Part shown: positions 1 through 8,200 of the stretch, one piece after another
Numbering within the stretch: the first letter of the stretch is position 1
Layout of the letters: each line of letters begins with the position of its first letter
Source: Psococerastis gibbosa
Lineage: Eukaryota; Arthropoda; Insecta; Psocodea; Psocidae
Direction: 5' to 3'
NCBI GenBank assembly: GCA_963971405.1
Contig: OZ020490.1
Span: 12,200,874-12,264,873, forward strand
Length of the DNA: 64,000 nt
Notes under the pieces: model-generated
Told to the model about the DNA's origin: nothing
Databases searched by the model: none
Seen by the model: the letters and a program-made list of their open reading frames with translations, nothing else
Made by a program: the position numbers and the translations under genes

Positions 1-1052
1 GACTTACTTAAGTTGGCGCTGTCAGCCCTGGGGGACTTTTGGCCGCATTCACAACACTACGCCACCGGATCCTGTCCTTCGCCAGATCACACCAATTATC
101 GGCCCGAAGGCCAACTTCCTGTATATCTTCGTTTAGCTGGTCGCCATAGCGTCGTCTCGGACGCCCCAAAGGTCTTCTTCTGTTGGGACATGCCATCCAT
201 ACTGCTTGTGCTGTTCTATCCGCTGGCATACGGACGACGTGTCCCATCCACTGGAGCCTTCTGCTTCGTAGTATTTGTGTGACGTCTGGCGAGCCGAAGA
301 GTTGGTGGATTTCTTCGTTCGTTCGGATTCTCCAACTGTTGTTTTCAAAAACTCTTCCGAATATTCTCCGTAACATCTTGTTCTCGAAAACAACCAACGC
401 TCTTGATTCTTTCTTTGTCAGGGCCCATGCTTCACCACCATATATAAGGACAGGTAGGATTAGCGTCTTGTAAAGCCTGATCTTTGTTGTCCATGATAGA
501 ATCCGAGTCGAGAATAGTGCTCTTGTTTGGAAGAAAGCTACATTGGCTGATTTAATTCTGTTAAGAACGTCTTGACTGATCTTGTTGTCGGACGTGATGA
601 TGGACCCAAGGTATTTGAAATCTTGCACTCTTTCAAAGCGACCTGTGCAGGTATCTTGGTCTCTTCCCACTAATAGGTACTTGGTTTTTTCAACGCTTAT
701 TTTTAGACCTAGCTTCAGAGCTTCTTCTTCAAGGGCTTTCACTGTGGTCTCGGCTTCTTCTTTTGCCTCTGCCATGACGTTCAGATCGTCAGCATACCCG
801 AGAAATTTAATCTTTACTCCCATGTCGATCCCGCCCGGTGTTTGTATAGCGCGTCTTACCGCCTTTTCTAGGACCAGGTTAAATAATAATGGTGATAGGC
901 CATCTCCTTGTTTTACTCCCGTGAGTACTTCGAAGGGGTCTGAGAGCTTGCCATCCACCTTGATCCTAGCTCGTGATCCGTCGACACAGATTTTCGCCAT
1001 TGTGCGTAGTTTTTTTGGGATGCCAAATTCCTCTAGGATTTCCCACATCTTC
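1..1052 (-). mobile_element. 5'-truncated LINE, reverse-transcriptase C-terminal part
   Basis: An open frame of 346 codons (8-1048, minus) encodes the later part of a non-LTR reverse transcriptase. Visible are the block GVKQGDGLSPLLFNLVLE, the catalytic YADDLN, a thumb region with YGGEAWALTKKE, and the C-terminal RLQWMGHVVRMPADR and GRPRRRYGDQLNED motifs. The endonuclease and the first half of the polymerase are absent, so it is dead on arrival, although the remaining frame is unbroken and the insertion looks young. The stop is followed within about 20 bases by an AAGTAAGTC-type tail at the window edge. An almost absent 3' UTR with a short tandem tail suggests an RTE-like or related clade (inference). 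The 5' break falls at about 1052, inside a MITE. Confidence 0.88.
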
Positions 1053-1140
1053 TGACATCTACATAATAGTCTCCTTAAAACAAAACAAACGTTAATGACA
1101 AAATCAAATATGAAGTAAAATCGCCGGTGGAATAGCCGCC
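1053..1140. mobile_element. Right half of a Harbinger-like MITE
   Basis: The right end reads GGTGGAATAGCCGCC followed by TAA, the terminus and target-site triplet of the MITE family seen complete at 16322-16499. The stretch ATCTACATAATAGTCTCC is shared with the middle of that complete copy. The left half is missing because the LINE lies there; it should be beyond the window start. Confidence 0.7.
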
Positions 1141-1143
1141 TAA

Positions 1144-1562
1144 GACATGTATCATATATTGAAATGTCTAGGATAATCTCTTCAGATAGATCGATCGATG
1201 TTTCAAGAAATATTTAATTTTACCCTTGTAAGGCTTTTCTCCCTACCAACTGTCTCAACATAAACATTACTTATAATTAATTGGTATCGCTCACGTTGCG
1301 TTGTTTATATAATGGCGGGAAAATTTGCTCCGTTTCAGCATCGACATGTGCGGACCTGCTCTTTGCTCACTAGTGTAGTGTTCCTGTTCGTTTAAAACTC
1401 AAGACCATTATTACCTTGTATTTCTTTACTTTCCTTCCTTCAAATTTCTTTCTATCTTTTTTACTTCACCTTCTAATCTAACTTAACACGATGTTGTGGT
1501 TCTCTTAATCTTCATGTGTGTGACGGAAACGGAAGAGCATATCCCAGTTGATGAGTTTGAAG
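1144..1562. other. Unassigned AT-rich stretch
   Basis: No repeat seen elsewhere in the window and no convincing exon. A short open stretch (about 1486-1557) ends in a good GTAAGT donor and encodes an acidic peptide. Its phase does not fit the first PATL1 exon recognised downstream. Confidence 0.4.
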
Positions 1563-1704
1563 CTGAGTAAGTACCGTGAATGTTGATGGAGCTGTAGAAT
1601 CAGGATGATAGGCCGTGGTCAATCTGAAAGCGTGCTTCCAAACGTTTTGTCAATATTTGCAACTGAATTGATACAATATTAAAGTCTACGCAGCGCCACT
1701 GAAG
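1563..1704 (-). repeat. Rearranged copy of the 54.1-kb Penelope-like repeat
   Basis: Shares GGCCGTGGTC, CAAACGTTT and TCAATATTTGC-like blocks with 54047-54230. The block CAGCGCCACTGAAG lies here in the opposite orientation relative to the rest, so this copy is internally inverted or two copies meet head to head. The assignment to Penelope-like elements is tentative. Confidence 0.4.
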
Positions 1705-1945
1705 TCAGAATGGCGTAGAGGTAACGACTCGGACTACCATCCAGAAGGTGACTGGTTCGAGTCCTACCCGAATGCCAAAATTTTCTAGTGGTACAATTAT
1801 TTATCTTCTGACTACCATGCTTCGGAGGGCATGTAAAGCCGGCGGTCCCGGCAGTCTTCCCTGACTGTCGATAGGTTAAACAGGAGGCTGTTGATGCAAC
1901 CTGAAAACTCCTGTACCGTGGTAGTACCACCCCGACACGAATTTA
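1705..1945 (+). mobile_element. tRNA-derived SINE
   Basis: A pol III A box (TGGCGTAGAGG, 1711-1721) and a perfect B box (GGTTCGAGTCC, 1754-1764) are spaced as in a tRNA. They are followed by a body containing CATGCTTCGGAGGGCATG, TAAAGC and GGCGGTCCCGG. The same head and body recur inverted at 53335-53520, which defines a family. Transcription would be from the internal promoter. Confidence 0.8.
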
Positions 1946-2089
1946 CTTTACTTTTTTACTGAAGATATTGACCGCAAATGTTGACGAATAGTTTGGAAGT
2001 ACTCTTTCAGATTGGCCATGGCCTTCATTGCTTCTTCATGTAACTCCAGCCGTTAAAGTCTTTGTAATTATATTGTTATTGTGTTTTAG

Positions 2090-2214
2090 ATGAGGCTCGA
2101 CACCTTTGGAAGGAACAATTTCCCCCCGCACCCCCTACTTCAGCAACAATATCTTCAAAAGATGCAGATGCTGAATCTCAGTAGGCTAATGCGTCCGCAG
2201 CAACCGTCTAACCG
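2090..2214 (+). CDS. PATL1: PATL1 exon a (Q/P/L-rich linker)
   Basis: Acceptor TTTTAG before 2090, donor GTAATT after 2214, leaving phase 2. Encodes a glutamine- and leucine-rich segment with LLQQQYLQKMQMLNLS, matching the low-complexity linker just before the conserved middle region of PAT1 proteins. It could instead be a genuine start exon, because its first codon is ATG. Confidence 0.8.
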
Positions 2215-5200
2215 GTAATTATTGTTGTAATTATTGTATAATACTTTTACAATGTATAAACGTGCTCAAATTATAGCCCAGCCACTATTCTGGAAGATTT
2301 GAGTACCGTACCGAACACCCATCACTACACGTTTTTCCCACCACAATTCCCACAACACCTTAGCCATAAGTATTTAAAATGAAGATCTACTATTATAGAT
2401 AAAAGATTTTGATTGTACAACTTATGCTATATATTTTAAATATTTTTTTAGGAGAAATAGTGAGACGTATGACGAATACGCCAAGCTAATGAATAATCGT
2501 GAGCGAAATTGGCTTCTCAATATTCAATTAATGCAGTTAGCTACTGACAAACCCCATGTGGATGACTACTACTATACTGTAAGTTTTTTTAAAACTATCA
2601 TTAATGCCTCTAAGCGTTTGTAAGCAATTGCTTAACCTGGAATTTCAAGAAATTGCCAAATCTCTACCACTGAGCCTGTGTCTTCTCACCTAGTCCGAGA
2701 GGGTACAGGAAAGGAGCCTCCCCGATGATCGTTTTTATTCACGTGGACAAAAAACCGGTCGGGCGTACCCCGGGCAACGCTAAGGCGCCCATTCCACCGA
2801 CCGGCTAGGGCTATTTACAAAAACGGTGACGTGGTAGCAGACATTCAAGACTTAGGCGGGGTTCCACCGACCTCGCATTGCAGAATTGACGGAAACGTTT
2901 ATTTTCCTCTATGCCATAGTTAAAATTGATCAATGATCATACAGTAAAATCACAAAGAAACAAACTAAAATTAAAAAATGGCGTCATGGGATATGTTAAG
3001 TACAAACATTTTAATAGATTTCTATAAAAAGAAAAATTCTAATTTCCGTCAATGTCATTTGCATTCTGCAATGCGAGGTCGGTGGAAGCGCCACCTAAGT
3101 CTTGAATGTCTGCTACGACGTCACCGTTTTTGTAAGTAGCCCTAGCCGGTCGGTGGAATGGGCGCCTAAGTGGAAACATCTAGCGGCTAATCCTTTCACT
3201 ATCAAAAAGTGACCTAAGACTTCCACGACCTTTGGCTGTGCACCGACCGTGGCGTCAGGTTGGCAGATTACTGGACCCAGAATAAATATATACATAAATA
3301 TAAACAAAATATTCATAGGCGTGGTATCGCTGGAAGTAGTTCACCGTCTTGCCTTTAATAGTCTTGGTTAGAGTTCTATATATATATTAGGTGCCCATTC
3401 CATTGAGCGGCTAGGGCTATTTCCAAAAACGGTGACGTGGTAGCAGACATTCAAGACTTAGGTGGCGTTTCCACCGACCTCGCATTGCAGAACTGACGGA
3501 AATGTTTATTTTCCTCTATGCCATAGTTAAAATTGATCAATGATCATACAGTAAAATCACAAAGAAACAAACTAAAATTAAAAAATGGCGTCATGGGATA
3601 TGTTTAGTACAAACATTTTAATAGATTTCTATAAAAAGAAAAATTCTAATTTCCGTCAATGTCATTTGCATTCTGCAATGCGAGATCGGTGGAAACGCAA
3701 CCTAAGTCTTGAATGTCTGCTACCACGTCACTGTTTTTGGAAATAGCCCTAGCCGGTCAATGGAATGGGCGCCTAAGATAAGGCGGCTATTCCACCGACG
3801 TCGTTTTCCAATGTTCATGACGTGGTAGCAGACATCATTAATAAGTCTCTATCTATCATATTATAACTTCATTTATAAGAGATACGTTAAATTATAGCGT
3901 CCTTGAATTATGGCAGAGACTTATTAATGATGTCTGCTACCACGTCATGCACATGCACATTGAAAAACGACGTCGGTGGAATAGCCGCCTAAGGGACATT
4001 TTGCCAAGGATATTGTTTTTAAATTAACTGCCACGTCTTTGACGAATCAGAAATTCGACCAACTGACATGTCTTTTGACCAATCAGAGCCCGCCTTGCAG
4101 CTACGGTGGGAGTTTGAAGCGTTAAAGGTGTGCACTGATTGGTTGAAGACGTGACAGGTGACAACAGAAAAAAAACAGCTGAAAATATCCAATCTTGAGT
4201 ACTCTGTGGTAGTATTGTTACCAAGCTATCACCTTGTCTATCGGGTTTGGTAAGTGGTTAGCATACCTCCCCGGCAAAGGACCCTGGCTCAAATCGCGTT
4301 CCTCTCCATTGTTTCATGTGTTTCTTTCTCTAACCTCTACTACTAAACAACAATATTATTCGGACGATTGTGTGGCATATTCAAAGTACTGTTCACTTTT
4401 AAATCACTCATATACATATAGTGAATGCATTGTGTAATATTTTAATATTAAAAATTGTTATTTTTGGGCACAGATGTGGAAAAAGAAGCACCCAGCACCT
4501 CGTTTGCGCAATGGTTTTCATAATCACGATCAAAGAAAGAAACAGTCACCTTTCTTCGCCAATAACAGGGCTGACGGGAGTGGGAGAGAGCGCAAGGATT
4601 CAGAGGGTACCGTGGCCACTTCCCCTAAAGTCTATGTACCTCTCCAGTTTGAGAACTCACTTGGTAAACTACAGGTAAGTTGTGTTTTCGTACTACGGGT
4701 AGGGTGACCCTTGTTAAATAAAAGTGTTCACAGGAAAATTAATGCTTTCTCTTCTTCCTCGACCATAGAAATATATTAACTGGAACGGCGGGGGATATAA
4801 TATCCCTTACGGGTCTCCCATATAGTACCCTAGGCTCCTGATAAGTTCCAATGTAAAAAATATCGAAGTCTTAAACATTGCAGCATGTAGAACGGATACC
4901 TGGACCTGGTCAAAACTCTGTACTTAGCTAGTGCAGGCCCTTCACCCAGCGAAATTGAGTACTTATCTTGTGCAGGTCACACCATGGAGCTAATAAAACT
5001 ATGGAGTCACCATGTTGTATTTCGTCCGTGCTGTAAGACTGAAGCCATGACCACGCCTACTTATAGGGGCATTTTGGCGGGAAATTCAAATTTAATAGTT
5101 TTATTAAAGGTTTTCTTTGTTGTTTAATATATTATTGTATTTATTATTTACATTTATTATATATATTGTTTAAAATTTAAATAAAAAGTTCTGCATAAAA

Positions 5201-8200
5201 AAATTTACTATTATCGAAAAGTAGGGAAAACTTCGCTTAAAATATTGTTTAATATATAAATTAAAAGTACTGCAAGCTCTGCATAAAAATATTGTTGGTT
5301 ACGTGGCATGATTTCCCGTTCTAAATAATCTTTAAATAATCTAATAAAAAATGAAATGTTACCATGGGATCAAATGGCAAAAGGCTCAATCTGCTCCTAT
5401 ACTACGGAAATAGCCGAAGTCAAGCGGCTTCATTCCGAGTGTTTACGATGAGTCTATAGTTTTACTATGTCTATGGGCCACACTAGCCGCCAAATTGATA
5501 ACAGTCAACAGCCCCGGGATGTCCTCGACTCTTCAGCTCGGGGTGAGCCTTGGCATCTCGCGCCATCTCTCGATCCGTCTCGGCCCTTGGTCTTCCTCCG
5601 AAAAATATGTTTATATTATTAGTACTGTTTCCTTGCCGGGTGTCAATGCATCAGACGTTAGTGCTGCCTTTCCCGAGCTCGATACTCCTTGGTCTGGATT
5701 CCCAGTGACAGTTAAGTAGTGGTGGTATATATGCGGATGTTGTGAAGTAGACGAGTCAAATTGAAAGATAATGTTATAACCTATATAAATAAATGGTTGA
5801 GATGTAGAAACTTTCTTTGCTGGTACGATGACAGTTATATACCATAGACGATAGAGTGATTATTTAGATTAGGAAATAGAGGTACAGGAAAGGAGCCGAC
5901 GGGAACCGGGCGTACCCCCGGCAACGCTAAGTGAAAACATCTAGCGGCTAATCCTTTCACCCTCGGAGAAGAGACCTTAGACTTCCGCGACCTTTGGGTG
6001 TGCACCGACTATAGTGTCAGATTGGCGGAATACTGGGCCCAGAAACTAGGAATCTCTAACTCGGACACGAAAAGAAAAAGAATAGGAAACTTTTACTAGT
6101 TACTCTAGAACGATTTGGCGCTAATTTTAAAATTGCGACTGGTCATTAGAATGTGGCCTGAGGCGCAAATTCCACCGACCTCGTTTGTGATAGTGATATT
6201 GACGTGGTAGCAGACATTTTTAGACTGTCTTTAATGTCTGCTACCACGTCAATATCACTATCACAAACGAGGTCGGTGGAATTTGTGCCTGATGTACAGT
6301 TTACTTTCAGTGTGGAAGTGTGACTGCACCGCGAATGATAATTGACATGGATGTTGTGTCGGAGCCTCAGAACGGATCTCAAGCTCCTCAGGTTCATAAA
6401 GACCAGCGTAAAACCAAGAAAATACTTTTGGAGCTTGAACGGGTATGTGCAATATTTAAAATAAGCTTTTATCTTTTTTAATTTTTGATGTTAGTAATCG
6501 TCGCAAGAGTGCTAAACGTGGAAAATTCAATGTCTATTTAAACTAGAGATGCAACGGATATCCGGTTGGTATCCGGCCTATCCGGCCATAATTTTACTAT
6601 CCGGCCGAATACCGGATAGTTGCGTACTATCCGTAGGGATACCGAATAGTGATTCTGTTTGGTAGTTAACTCTGAAAAATGGTTAGTTGGTGGACCACCG
6701 TAAATTTCGGACAATTTATCGGGATGTTTGCTTTTCAAATGGTTTTTCATAGAAGTCCCTGCCTTCTTCCCTTCGCCACCACGAGATAATTTTAATTTGC
6801 AAATTAAACACACTACGTACTTTGCATCGTCTTTTTCTATTTCAAAATAGTTCCACAACGGAGATCGTTTATTTGCCATTATTTTAGACAAATATAATAA
6901 ACACAGAATGAAGTACAAGTTCACAATCACGTATACACTACTATACACATTAAACAAACAAAAATACTTAACTATTTAGCAAAATAGGCGGGTGCACGTG
7001 TACTGCATACGAAATAGTTTCGTACGTACTAACCTAACCAGGTTGAAACCCGCACGTTTGGGCGGCCGGATAGCGGATATTCGGTCGGTGATGACGCCGA
7101 ATATCCGGTATCCGGCCAAACAACTATCCGTTGCATCACTAATTTAAACATCATCATATAAATCTTTGGCTATATTTTTGGTGAGTTTCTTAATTTTTTC
7201 TGCCTTAGATTTAGACAAATTACTTATAATAATATATTAATTCAAAATTAAAACTTTTATTTCTAGGGCGATATGTGTTTACATTTGATATTTATATTTG
7301 CTACGGCAGCTTCGCGTCAGTTCAGTTCTTCAGTATTGCCAACATCACAATTTAAAAAATTGACAATTGAATTAACACCATCACGTGACATGGTATTATA
7401 TTAACCCCAGTATTATAATCGCCATGATCGGGCTGCATTAGGACTGAGTAGTTTGCCTGTAGGGGCTTTGATCTCCCGTTGGGACTAGTGATATATAAGT
7501 AAATACTTACTTTTACCGCGCATTATCCGCATGGAGGGTTGGCGGCACGACAGCAGCGTTTCCACGCAGTCCTGTTCTGTGCGTCCTCGGTGGAAAGCCC
7601 CAAACTGCCCATATCTCCGGCGATCTTTCTTCTCAGGGTAACTTTTGTCCTCCCTGGCGGTCTTTTGCCTTTTATAATAAGTAAATAGTGACTTTAATTC
7701 ATATAACTGATGTGTGATGTGTAACTCCGCGTCGACTCTTACGAACTGAATTCGATGTCTTGTCAGTGGGCTTTATTCCATGACAACTACTCCATTAAGT
7801 CCAGTCAGGACTTAACCGAAACCGAGGTAAAGACCCGGTGCACACGAACGAATCTGCAGTCGCGATTCGCCGACTTATTAGTATGTATAGTATATTGTGT
7901 AAATATGCAATGTGTATAAGTCAGCCTGACAAGTTGTCGTGGAGTCGACACATCACTAGTCGGGACATGACTGCAGCCACGTGCTCCAATGTCTTATGTC
8001 ACGTCATGACTATCTTCAACCTGAATATTAAAGAATTAATTTAACTCTTTTTATTTTTCAACGTTTTCACATGTTAGCCGACTAATTGTGATGAAAATTT
8101 GGTAATTTCGCTTGATTTTAGTTGTATTTGCTTGTGATGGAAGCAGAAGAAATTGAAGAGACACCTGAAGAGGACCATGACTTAACTTCCGATGCAGTGA

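Noticed and set aside
1486..1557. Short open stretch (MCVTETEEHIPVDEFEAE) with a GTAAGT donor as PATL1 first exon
   Set aside because: Its donor leaves phase 2 while the exon at 2090 needs phase 0, joining them creates an immediate stop, and no PAT1 N-terminal motif is present.
3113..3316. 67-codon minus-strand frame with a hydrophobic start
   Set aside because: Spans a MITE end and its host repeat; the empty-site copy at 5.9 kb shows it is not a gene.
5495..5719. 74-codon open frame in a PATL1 intron
   Set aside because: No motif, no fitting splice phase and no second copy; GC-rich patches give such frames by chance.
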